Part shown: one piece after another, positions 53,869-61,650 of the stretch
How positions within the stretch are numbered: the first letter of the stretch is position 1
How the letters are laid out: each line of letters begins with the position of its first letter
DNA from: Streptomyces fildesensis
GTDB lineage: Bacteria; Actinomycetota; Actinomycetes; Streptomycetales; Streptomycetaceae
Direction: 5' to 3'
Assembly: GCF_016107395.1 (NCBI RefSeq)
Contig: NZ_JAAIKO010000021.1
Coordinates: 59,365 to 123,364 of the forward strand
DNA length: 64,000 bases
Translations under genes and position numbers: made by a program
The notes under the pieces: model-generated
The model's database searches: none
The model's input: the letters and a program-made list of their open reading frames with translations, nothing else
Told to the model about the DNA's origin: nothing

Positions 53869-55611
53869 TCAGCTGGTGGCGCGGGCCGCGGCCAGCAACT
53901 CCTCGGCGTGGGCCCGGCCGAGTTCGGAGTCCTCGAGCCCGGCGAGCATACGGGAGAGCTCCCGCACCCGGTCCTCTCCTTCGAGAACGGTGACACCGCT
54001 GCGGGTCACCGAACCGTCGTTCGTCTTCTCCACGAGCAGCTGCCGGTCGGCGAACGCCGCCACCTGCGGGAGGTGGGTGACCACGACGACCTGCGCGGTC
54101 CGCGCGAGGCGCGCCAGCCGGCGGCCCACCTCGACCGCGGCCTTGCCGCCGACACCGGCGTCGACCTCGTCGAAGAGATACGTCGGCACGGGATCCGATC
54201 CGGCGAAGACGACCTCGACGGCGAGCATCACGCGCGACAGCTCACCACCGGACGCGCCCTTGGCGATCGGCCGGGCCGGGGCGCCGGGGTGCGGGGCGAG
54301 CTGGAGCTCGACCTCGTCGGCGCCGGTCGCGCCGAAGGCGACGAGCTGGCCGCCGACCTGGATCCCCTCGGGATCGGCGGTCTGCCGGATGGCCACCCCG
54401 ACGCGGGCGTGCGGCATCGCCAGTTCGGCGAGTTCCGCGGTGACCGCGGCGGCGAAACGGTCCGCCGCCTCGGTACGGGCGTCGCTCAGCGCCTGCGCGA
54501 GGTCCCCGAGCTCGGCCCGCAGCGCGTCCCGTTCCCCGGTCAGCTCCGCGATCCGCTCGTCGTCGCCCTCCAGCTCACCGAGCCGGGCGGCGCTCTGCTC
54601 GGCCCAGGCCAGCACCCCATCGATGTCCGAGCCGTACTTGCGGGTCAGATGGGAGAGCACCGCCCGCCGCTCCTCCACCGCGGCGAGCCGCAGCGGATCG
54701 GCGTCCAGGTCGTCCGAGTAGCCGGCGAGCTCCTGGGCGACGTCGCCGACGAGGATGCCGATCTCACCGATGCGTTCGGCGAGCGCCGCGAGCGCCGGGT
54801 CATGGGCGCGGACGGCCTCCAGCGCGCGCTGGGCCCCGGAGACGAGGGTGTTGGCGTCATTGCCCTCCGGGTCCTCGGGATTGCCCGCGAGCGCGGCGTG
54901 CGCGACCGCCGCGGCGGAGGCCAGCGCCTCGGCGTGGCCGAGCCGTTCGGCCTCCGCGGCCAGTTCGGTGTCCTCGCCGGGCAGCGGCTCGGCGTCGGCG
55001 ACCTCGCCGATCCCGAACCGGATCAGATCCGCCTCCTGGGACCGCTCACGGGCCCGGGTGGTCAGCTCGTCGAGCTCGCCCGCCACCTCCCGCAGCCGCC
55101 GGTACGCCGCCCCGTACTTCGCCAGCGGTACGGCCACGGCGTCGCCCGCGTACCGGTCCAGCGCCTGGCGCTGCCGGGCGGGGCGCAGCAGGCCCTGCTG
55201 GTCGGTCTGGCCGTGCACGGCCACCAGGTCGTCGGCGAGCTCGCCGAGCAGCCCGACCGGCACGGAACGCCCGCCGACATGGGCCCGCGACCGCCCCTCG
55301 GCCGAGACGGTACGGCTGATCAGCAGCGCGCCGTCGTCGAGTTCCGCCCCCGCCTCCTCGGCGCGGACGGCGGCCGGCGAGTCCCGGCCGAGCGTGATCC
55401 GCCCCTCGACCACCGCCGCCTTCGCACCGATCCGCACCAAAGCGGGATCGGCCCGGCCGCCCAACAGCAGGCCGAGGCTCGTGACGACCATGGTCTTGCC
55501 CGCACCGGTCTCGCCGGTCACCGCGGTGAAACCGGGTGAAAACTCCACCACGGCATCCTCGATGACACCCAGCGACCGGATCCGCATCTCCTCCAACACG
55601 GATACGACCAT
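53869..55611 (-). CDS. recN: DNA repair protein RecN
   Basis: A 580-residue SMC-like ATPase. Walker A is GETGAGKTMVV, a long helical region with coiled coils runs from about 150 to 400, and the C-terminal head has GASGGELSRVMLAVE and TYLFDEVDAGVGG. It acts in repair of double-strand breaks and is SOS-controlled in many bacteria. ATG 55611 is taken; GTG 55602 is an alternative. It is the last core gene of the operon from the Lys-rich protein gene. Confidence 0.96.
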   Translation of the reverse strand: MVVSVLEEMRIRSLGVIEDAVVEFSPGFTAVTGETGAGKTMVVTSLGLLLGGRADPALVRIGAKAAVVEGRITLGRDSPAAVRAEEAGAELDDGALLISRTVSAEGRSRAHVGGRSVPVGLLGELADDLVAVHGQTDQQGLLRPARQRQALDRYAGDAVAVPLAKYGAAYRRLREVAGELDELTTRARERSQEADLIRFGIGEVADAEPLPGEDTELAAEAERLGHAEALASAAAVAHAALAGNPEDPEGNDANTLVSGAQRALEAVRAHDPALAALAERIGEIGILVGDVAQELAGYSDDLDADPLRLAAVEERRAVLSHLTRKYGSDIDGVLAWAEQSAARLGELEGDDERIAELTGERDALRAELGDLAQALSDARTEAADRFAAAVTAELAELAMPHARVGVAIRQTADPEGIQVGGQLVAFGATGADEVELQLAPHPGAPARPIAKGASGGELSRVMLAVEVVFAGSDPVPTYLFDEVDAGVGGKAAVEVGRRLARLARTAQVVVVTHLPQVAAFADRQLLVEKTNDGSVTRSGVTVLEGEDRVRELSRMLAGLEDSELGRAHAEELLAAARATS

Positions 55612-55663
55612 ACGAGGTTTGCGGCCCGGCGCGCGACGGGCATCGGCCACCGGCACTCCCGGG

Positions 55664-56608
55664 TTACTGCGGCGCGCCCCGCCAGCCCGCGACGGGCAGG
55701 GCGAACTTCGCCACCAGACGGTCCGTGAAGGAGGCGTGGTGCAGCCGGGCGAGGCGTACCGGCACCGCGCCCCGCCGTACCTCCACACGGGCCCCGGCGG
55801 GCAGCTCGACGGTGCGCCGGCCGTCGCACCACAGCACGCCGTGCGGTGTCTTGGGCTGCACCTCGACGGCGAGCACCGAGCGCGGCGAGGTCACCAGCGG
55901 CCGCGCGAACAGCGCGTGCGCGCTGATGGGCACCATCAGCAGGGCCTCGACCTCGGGCCAGACCACCGGGCCGCCGGCCGAGAAGGCGTAGGCCGTCGAA
56001 CCGGTCGGGGTCGCGCAGACCACGCCGTCGCCGCCGAATCGTGACACCGGACGGCCGTCGACCTCGGTCACGACCTCCAGCATCCGCTCGCGCGCCTGCT
56101 TCTCCACCGACGCCTCGTTGAGCGCCCAGTCGGTGTGCACCACATGTCCGTCGTTGCGGACGAGGACGTCGAGCGTCATCCGCTCCTCGACCTCGTACTG
56201 CTTGGTGACCACCCGGTCCACGACCTTGTCCAGGTCGTCCCGCTCCGCCTCGGCGAGGAACCCGACCCGCCCCAGGTTGACCCCCAGCATCGGTACGCCG
56301 GAAGCGCGCGCGAACTCCGCGCCGCGCAGCAGCGTCCCGTCACCGCCGAGGACGATGATCAGTTCGCAGCCCTCGACGGCCCCGGGGCCGCCCTCCGTCA
56401 CCAGCTCCACCTCGGCGGGCAGCGGCAGTTCCGCGGCCAGGTCCGCGGCCTCGTCCGTCAGGACCCGCACCCCGATCCCGCAGCGCAGCAGGCCGAGCAC
56501 GACCCGTTCCGCGCTGCGGATCGCGGCCGGGCGGCCGGTGTGCGTGAGCAGGAAGATCATGCGGCCCTTCGGCCCGGCACAGTCCTGCGTTTCGGTGTTC
56601 GTCGTCAA
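55664..56608 (-). CDS. nadK: NAD kinase
   Basis: A 314-residue enzyme making NADP from NAD. The catalytic motif is LGGDGTLLRGAEF (Asp near residue 90) and the NAD site is SRFGGDGVVCATPTGSTAYAFSAGGPV. It starts with TTG 56608, overlapping the tlyA stop (TTGA), with GGAGGGG 7 nt upstream inside tlyA. This is chosen over ATG 56560, which lacks a ribosome site. RecN follows after 52 bp. Confidence 0.95.
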   Translation of the reverse strand: MTTNTETQDCAGPKGRMIFLLTHTGRPAAIRSAERVVLGLLRCGIGVRVLTDEAADLAAELPLPAEVELVTEGGPGAVEGCELIIVLGGDGTLLRGAEFARASGVPMLGVNLGRVGFLAEAERDDLDKVVDRVVTKQYEVEERMTLDVLVRNDGHVVHTDWALNEASVEKQARERMLEVVTEVDGRPVSRFGGDGVVCATPTGSTAYAFSAGGPVVWPEVEALLMVPISAHALFARPLVTSPRSVLAVEVQPKTPHGVLWCDGRRTVELPAGARVEVRRGAVPVRLARLHHASFTDRLVAKFALPVAGWRGAPQ

Positions 56609-57411
56609 CGGGGCCCCTCCGCCACAGCACGGTCGACATCCGCCGGGTCCAGATCGGGCGCACCGGCGCGCAGCCACAGAAAGTACTCCACATTGCCGGA
56701 AGGTCCCGGCAGCGGACTGGCGGTGACGCCCATGACACCCAGTCCGAGCGCCGCGCCCTGCCCGGCGACCGTCCGCACGGTCTCGGCGCGCAGCTGCGTA
56801 CTGCGCACGACACCACCGGTGCCCAGCCGTTCCTTGCCGACCTCGAACTGCGGCTTCACCATCAGCACGAGATCCGCGTCGGGCGCGGCGCACCGCACGA
56901 GCGCGGGCAGCACCAGGCCGAGCGGGATGAACGACAGGTCGCCGACGATGATGTCCGCGGGCTCGCCGTCGATGTGCTCCAGCGTCAGCTCGCGCACGTT
57001 GGTGCGGTCCTTGATGACGACCCGGTCGTCGCTCTGCAGCGACCAGGCCAGCTGGCCGTAGCCGACGTCGACGGCGACGACGGTCGCGGCGCCGTTGCGC
57101 AGCAGCACATCGGTGAAGCCCCCGGTGGAGGCCCCCGCGTCCAGCGCGCGCCGCCCCTCGACCTTCAGACCGAGCGGGGTGAACGCGGCCAGCGCGCCGG
57201 CGAGCTTGTGGCCGCCGCGCGACACGTAGTCGGGTTCGTTGTCGTCCTTGGCCACCACCACGGCCGCGCTGGTCTCCACCTGCGTGGCGGCCTTGGTCGC
57301 GGTGGCGCCGCCGATGGTGACCCGCCCCGCGGCGATCAGCTGGCTGGCGTGCTCGCGCGAGCGCGCCAGATTTCGGCGCACCAGCTCGGCGTCGAGTCGG
57401 CGTCGTGCCAC
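56605..57411 (-). CDS. tlyA: TlyA family rRNA methyltransferase
   Basis: A 268-residue protein with an S4 RNA-binding domain (RRRLDAELVRRNLARSREHASQLIAAG) and an RrmJ/FtsJ-like methyltransferase: LDAGASTGGFTDVLL is the SAM site, GDLSFI and VKPQFE the catalytic parts. Relatives methylate 16S and 23S rRNA 2'-OH groups and affect capreomycin sensitivity. GTG 57411 follows GGAG at 11 nt. The nadK start overlaps its stop by 4 bp. Confidence 0.93.
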   Translation of the reverse strand: MARRRLDAELVRRNLARSREHASQLIAAGRVTIGGATATKAATQVETSAAVVVAKDDNEPDYVSRGGHKLAGALAAFTPLGLKVEGRRALDAGASTGGFTDVLLRNGAATVVAVDVGYGQLAWSLQSDDRVVIKDRTNVRELTLEHIDGEPADIIVGDLSFIPLGLVLPALVRCAAPDADLVLMVKPQFEVGKERLGTGGVVRSTQLRAETVRTVAGQGAALGLGVMGVTASPLPGPSGNVEYFLWLRAGAPDLDPADVDRAVAEGPR

Positions 57412-57418
57412 GTACGGT

Positions 57419-57631
57419 TCAGCTCCTGTTGTCGTCGAGTGCGGTGAGCGCTTCGCGCAGCCCACGGTGCACATCCTCGTACACCTCGATGTGATCCGCG
57501 GTCGGCAGGTCGTCGGCGTCGCTCAGCCGCACGATCAGCGTGTCCACCGCGGCCTGGCCGGTGGGCGCCGGTGCCAGGCCCAGCGGAGCGATCCCGTTCG
57601 GCGGCCCCTCCCCGGGCAGCGGTTCACTCAT
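57419..57631 (-). CDS. Small acidic protein of unknown function in the recN operon
   Basis: A 70-residue protein: a Pro/Gly/Ala-rich first half and a likely helix SDADDLPTADHIEVYEDVHRGLREALTALDD. It overlaps the 3' end of the Lys-rich protein gene by 8 bp, and its last codons hold the tlyA ribosome site (GGAG), so translation is coupled. No known family recognised. Confidence 0.7.
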   Translation of the reverse strand: MSEPLPGEGPPNGIAPLGLAPAPTGQAAVDTLIVRLSDADDLPTADHIEVYEDVHRGLREALTALDDNRS

Positions 57632-58538
57632 CGGAGGCCGTCTTCTTGCGGGCGGCGGTCTTCTTGGCGGGTGCGGCCTTCTTCGCGGCGGGGGCCTTCT
57701 TCGCCGGAGCGGTCTTCTTCGCCGGCGTCGTCTTCTTCGCTGCGGAGGTCTTCTTGACCGGAGTCGGCTCCTTGGGCGGAGCCGTCTCCTTGGCCGCGGG
57801 AGACTTCTTGGCGGGAGCCGTCTTCTTGGCGGGAGCCGTCTTCTTCACGGTGGCCGTCTTCTTCGCGGGAGCGGCCTTCTTGGCAGGCGGGGCGGTCTTC
57901 GTGGCGGCCGGCGACGTCTTCTTCGCCTTGGCCGGAGCCTTCGGCTCGGTCGCCGCGGGCCGCTCGGGCTGCACCGTCTCTACGGGCTTGGCCGGCTTCG
58001 CTGACTTCGCGGACGTCACGGACCGGACCGGCGCTACGGGCCGCTCGGTGGCGGCCGGCCCGGCGGGAGCCTCCGGATCGACGGGGTAGACCGGCTCGGC
58101 CGGCTCGGCCGGCTCCATCGGGTCGACCGTGATCCGCTCGAACAGCGGTGACGCGGTCCCGGTGGAAGCGGCCCCGAAGCCGGCGTCCACGTCCTCCTCC
58201 TCGTCCTCGAGGTTCCGGACGCGGCGCTCCAGCGCCTCCAGGACCACACCGACCTTCGTGACCTCGTCGGCGACCCGTCCGACCCGGCTCATCGCCTTGT
58301 CGACCTCCTCGCGGATCAGCCCGATCAGCAGATCGCGGTTGGCCCGTCCGGCCGCCATCAGCTCGTCCGCCAGCGTCTGCACCTCCGGCGGAATGCTCTC
58401 GCCGATCCTGCGCTGGACGGCGTCGACATCTATCCCCGTCTGGTCGAGCAGCTCCCTGGCCGCCCCCACCGCCCGCCGCCGGGTCGCCTCGGTCAGGCCG
58501 CCCGCGATCTGCAGACAGGTACGCAGCGCGTCCCGCAT
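57624..58538 (-). CDS. Coiled-coil protein with Lys/Ala-rich (AKKT) tail, histone H1-like
   Basis: A 304-residue protein. The N-terminal 140 residues are helical (ALRTCLQIAGGLTEATRRRAVG, RVADEVTKVGVVLEALERRVRNLEDEEEDV), followed by a Pro/Glu/Val-rich linker, and the last 100 residues are repeats around AKKTAPAKK. Such tails bind DNA or acidic polymers in actinobacterial histone-like proteins and surface adhesins; the N-terminus is phasin-like. ATG 58538 is chosen for spacing. It opens the operon with tlyA, nadK and recN. Confidence 0.78.
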   Translation of the reverse strand: MRDALRTCLQIAGGLTEATRRRAVGAARELLDQTGIDVDAVQRRIGESIPPEVQTLADELMAAGRANRDLLIGLIREEVDKAMSRVGRVADEVTKVGVVLEALERRVRNLEDEEEDVDAGFGAASTGTASPLFERITVDPMEPAEPAEPVYPVDPEAPAGPAATERPVAPVRSVTSAKSAKPAKPVETVQPERPAATEPKAPAKAKKTSPAATKTAPPAKKAAPAKKTATVKKTAPAKKTAPAKKSPAAKETAPPKEPTPVKKTSAAKKTTPAKKTAPAKKAPAAKKAAPAKKTAARKKTASDE

Positions 58539-58719
58539 CGCCCTCACTCCTCGCCTCGCCATTGCCTCGCCATTGACGTATCCGCACCTGACGCTACCCG
58601 TACTGCCCGGCTCACGGCGTACGGTGCCCTGAGGTACCGTCGATCGAACGGATCACATGATCGTGGCGCGGGCGACCCCGGCGCCTGTACGCACCACCCG
58701 AACGGGAGACGCCCGACCG

Positions 58720-59067
58720 ATGGCGACCATCGAGGAGTGCCGCAGCGCACTCGACCAGCTGTCGGAGAACCTCACGCGGGCCAACGGCGACATCCGCAGC
58801 GCCACGTCCCTGGACCGGTCGCTGAGCTGCCACATCACGGACCTCGGCACGACCTTCGTCGGACGGCTGACGGACGGCCGGATCCATGACGTGACGACGG
58901 TGCCCGGCGCGCCCGCCGAGAAGGCGCAGATCCGGCTGGCGATGGCCGGCGACGACCTCATCGCCCTGGTCGGCGGCGAACTGAGCTTCGCCAAGGCGTG
59001 GGGGAGCGGCCGGGTCAAGCTGGAGGCCGGCCTGCGGGACCTGCTGCGGCTGCGCTCACTGCTCTAG
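58720..59067 (+). CDS. SCP2 sterol-binding domain protein
   Basis: A 115-residue protein built from one SCP2-like fold: MATIEECRSALDQLSENLTRANG, DRSLSCHITDLGTTFVGRLTDG and IRLAMAGDDLIALVGGELSFAKAWGSGRVKLEAG. It likely binds a lipid or acts with another enzyme. It faces away from the recN operon; 58539-58719 carries both promoters. Its TAG stop lies inside a repeat element. Confidence 0.87.
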   Translation: MATIEECRSALDQLSENLTRANGDIRSATSLDRSLSCHITDLGTTFVGRLTDGRIHDVTTVPGAPAEKAQIRLAMAGDDLIALVGGELSFAKAWGSGRVKLEAGLRDLLRLRSLL

Positions 59068-59149
59068 GGCGTGTTGCGAAAGTCCCGCCTGGCACGCGAC
59101 GCCTGGACGCGCCCTACGGGCGAACGGCGCCACTTTCGACACACGCCCT
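59066..59149. repeat. 84-bp element with 18-bp imperfect terminal inverted repeats (MITE/REP-like)
   Basis: AGGGCGTGTTGCGAAAGT (59066-59083) and ACTTTCGACACACGCCCT (59132-59149) match as inverted repeats in 16 of 18 positions, around a G+C-rich core. The left end overlaps the SCP2 stop codon. As RNA it would also fold into a long hairpin and may serve as terminator. Confidence 0.65.
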
Positions 59150-59197
59150 GGCGGCACCCGGCCGGCCACCGACCTCCGACCACCGACGGCCCGGGGC

Positions 59198-60217
59198 TCA
59201 GAACCCGAGCCGCGCCAGCGCCTTCCCGGCGTCCGACTCGCACGCGCCGTCGCCCGCCGCCGCCCAGGCGGCCGCGCACAGGGCCCGCAGTCCGTCGAGG
59301 GCGTCACCATCGCCCTCCACCGTGAGCGCGTCGCCGTCCGCCGAAGCCGTCCAGCCGCCGCAGCGCGCCCCGTCACCGTCCACCGTGACCTCCGGCTGCG
59401 GTTCCAGCAGCCCGCGCAGATCGGCCGCCACATACGTCGGCCGGTGCTTCGGCACGGCGGCGAGCAGCTGCGCCGCCGTCGTCACACCCGTCAGCACCAG
59501 CAGCGAGTCCACCTCGGCGCCGGTCGCACCCTCGATGTCGGTGTCCAGCCGGTCGCCGACCACCAGCGGTCGCTTCGCACCGGTCCGCAGGATCGTCTCG
59601 CGGTGCATCGGCGGCTGCGGCTTGCCCGCCACCTGCGGCTCGGCGCCGGTAGCGATCCGTACGACCTCCACGGCCGCGCCGTTGCCCGGCGCGATCCCGC
59701 GCGGGTTCGGGATCGTCAGATCGGTGTTGGACGCGAACCACGGCACACCGCGCGCCACCGCGAACGAGGCCTCCGCCAGCAGCGACCAGCGCAGCTCGGG
59801 ATCGTAGCCCTGCACCACGGCCGCCGGACCGTCCTCCGCCGACGCCACCGGCTCGAGACCGCGCTCGCGCAGCGCCGTCTGCAGCCCCTCGCCGCCGATC
59901 GCCAGCACCCGCGAGCCCGCCGGCACCTGCTCGGCGATCAGCCGGGCGACCGCCTGAGCCGAGGTGATCACGTCCTCCGCTTCCGCGGGCACGCCCAGCT
60001 CCGTCAGATGTGCGGCCACCGTCTGCGGGGTGCGGGCCGCGTTGTTGGTGACGTACGCGAGGTGCATCCCGTGCTCGCGCGCGGTGGCGAGGGACTCGAC
60101 GGCGTGCGCGATGGCCTCGCCTCCCGCGTACACGACCCCGTCGAGATCGAGCAGAGCCGTGTCGTACGCGGCGTCCAGTGCTCGGTCGGAACCGCTCGGA
60201 CTGGTCCGGTGGGTCAT
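59198..60217 (-). CDS. HAD-IIA family phosphatase (NagD-like)
   Basis: A 339-residue HAD hydrolase. LLDLDGVVYAGGEA is motif I with the catalytic Asp pair, VTNNAARTPQ motif II, GKPQPPMH motif III and VGDRLDTDIEGA motif IV. The C2-type cap lies between. Relatives dephosphorylate sugar phosphates or nucleotides such as UMP or 4-nitrophenyl phosphate in vitro. A C-terminal extension of about 80 residues (VTVDGDGARCGGWTASADG) is beyond the family core. ATG 60217 follows GAGGAG. Confidence 0.9.
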   Translation of the reverse strand: MTHRTSPSGSDRALDAAYDTALLDLDGVVYAGGEAIAHAVESLATAREHGMHLAYVTNNAARTPQTVAAHLTELGVPAEAEDVITSAQAVARLIAEQVPAGSRVLAIGGEGLQTALRERGLEPVASAEDGPAAVVQGYDPELRWSLLAEASFAVARGVPWFASNTDLTIPNPRGIAPGNGAAVEVVRIATGAEPQVAGKPQPPMHRETILRTGAKRPLVVGDRLDTDIEGATGAEVDSLLVLTGVTTAAQLLAAVPKHRPTYVAADLRGLLEPQPEVTVDGDGARCGGWTASADGDALTVEGDGDALDGLRALCAAAWAAAGDGACESDAGKALARLGF

Positions 60218-60291
60218 CGCGTGTCCGCTCCTCGTATGTCGTCCATCACCTTGATCATCCCCCATCGCCGCGGGCCACGTAGCATGCCCTG

Positions 60292-61560
60292 ATGACCACT
60301 TCAGGACCCGCTCCCCACGGCTTGCGCCTCGCGCCCTTCCGCGGGCTCCGCTACGTGCCGGAGAGGGTGGGCAGCCTGGCCGCCGTCACCTCGCCCCCGT
60401 ACGACGTCGTGGTCCGGCCGGACGGGCAGCGTCATCTGGAGACCGCCGACCCGCACAACGTCGTCCGTCTCATCCTGCCCCACAACGCCGATCCCACCAG
60501 CCGCCACCGGCAGGCCGCCACGGCCCTCGACCGGTGGCAGCGCGAGGGCGTCCTCGCCCCCGACCCGGAACCCGGGCTGTACGTGTACGAGCAGCGGGAC
60601 GGCGACCATCTGCAACGCGGCCTGATCGGCGTCCTGCGGCTCACGCCGCCCGAGGAGCGGATCGTGCTCCCGCACGAGGACGTCATGCCGGGGCCGGTGG
60701 CCGACCGCGCCGCCCTGATGCGCGCGACCGGCGCCAACCTCGAACCGCTGCTGCTCGCCTACCAGGGCGGCGGCACCGTCGCGGAGATCGTCGACCGTAC
60801 GGCGGACACCGAACCGCTGCTCGCCACCACCACCGAGGACGGCATCCACCACAAGTTGTGGTCGATCACCGATCCGGGGACCCTCGCCGCGATCGACGCC
60901 GACCTGTCGCCCCGCCAGGCGCTCATCGCCGACGGCCACCACCGCTGGGCAACCTATCTGCGGCTGCAGGCCGAGCAGTCCGGGCCGAGCCCCTGGGATC
61001 ACGGCCTGGTGCTCCTCGTCGACACCGCCCACTACCCGCTGCGGGTCCGTGCCATCCACCGGGTGCTCCCGCAGCTTCCGGTCGCCGACGCCGTCGAGGC
61101 CGCCCGGCACGCCTTCCGCGTGACGGACGTCGACGGACCGCTGCCGGTGGCGCTGGACGCGCTGGCGGCGGCCGCGGCGGAGGGCAACGCCTTCCTGCTC
61201 GCGGGCGACGGCCGGTTCCGGCTGCTCGACCGGCCGGATCCACTGCAGATCGACCGATCCGTACCGCACGACCGGCCGCGCGAATGGCGGCAGCTCGACG
61301 CGACGGTCCTGCACAGCCTGCTCCTCGACGACATCTGGCAAGTGCCCGACGTCCCGGAGCACATCAGCTATCTGCACACGACGGAGTCGGCCGTCGAGCA
61401 GGCGGAGCGGCACGGCGGCACGGCAGTCCTGATGCACCCCGTGGACGAGGCCGTCGTCCGTGAGCTGGCCCGCCAGGGCGTCACGATGCCCCGCAAGTCC
61501 ACCTCCTTCGGACCGAAGCCGGCCAGCGGCCTGGTCATGCGCAGCCTCGAACTGGGCTGA
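60292..61560 (+). CDS. DUF1015 family protein
   Basis: A 422-residue DUF1015 protein: LRLAPFRGLRYVPERVGSLA, VTSPPYDVV, YVYEQ, ADGHHRWATYL and MHPVDEAVV are typical blocks, and the DGHHR motif is probably catalytic. Bacterial relatives are annotated as HpsO-like or SerK-type (ADP-dependent serine kinase) proteins; the activity here is unknown. It diverges from the HAD gene by 74 bp and converges on the charged repeat protein. Confidence 0.85.
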   Translation: MTTSGPAPHGLRLAPFRGLRYVPERVGSLAAVTSPPYDVVVRPDGQRHLETADPHNVVRLILPHNADPTSRHRQAATALDRWQREGVLAPDPEPGLYVYEQRDGDHLQRGLIGVLRLTPPEERIVLPHEDVMPGPVADRAALMRATGANLEPLLLAYQGGGTVAEIVDRTADTEPLLATTTEDGIHHKLWSITDPGTLAAIDADLSPRQALIADGHHRWATYLRLQAEQSGPSPWDHGLVLLVDTAHYPLRVRAIHRVLPQLPVADAVEAARHAFRVTDVDGPLPVALDALAAAAAEGNAFLLAGDGRFRLLDRPDPLQIDRSVPHDRPREWRQLDATVLHSLLLDDIWQVPDVPEHISYLHTTESAVEQAERHGGTAVLMHPVDEAVVRELARQGVTMPRKSTSFGPKPASGLVMRSLELG

Positions 61561-61599
61561 GCCGACGCCCGAGCTCGCCCCGCAAGGACGCAACGCGAA

Positions 61600-61634
61600 G
61601 AGGCGGCACCCGCGATGTCCGCGGGTGCCGCCTC
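61600..61634. terminator. Bidirectional terminator between DUF1015 and the charged repeat protein
   Basis: A perfect 15-bp stem (GAGGCGGCACCCGCG against its complement) with a 5-nt loop. Confidence 0.85.
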
Positions 61635-61650
61635 TCAGTTGTGCGAGCGC

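Noticed and set aside
57628..58587. Second minus-strand frame over the Lys-rich protein gene
   Set aside because: It is a frame-shifted reading of the same repeats, rich in Glu, Asp and Gly, without a start signal.
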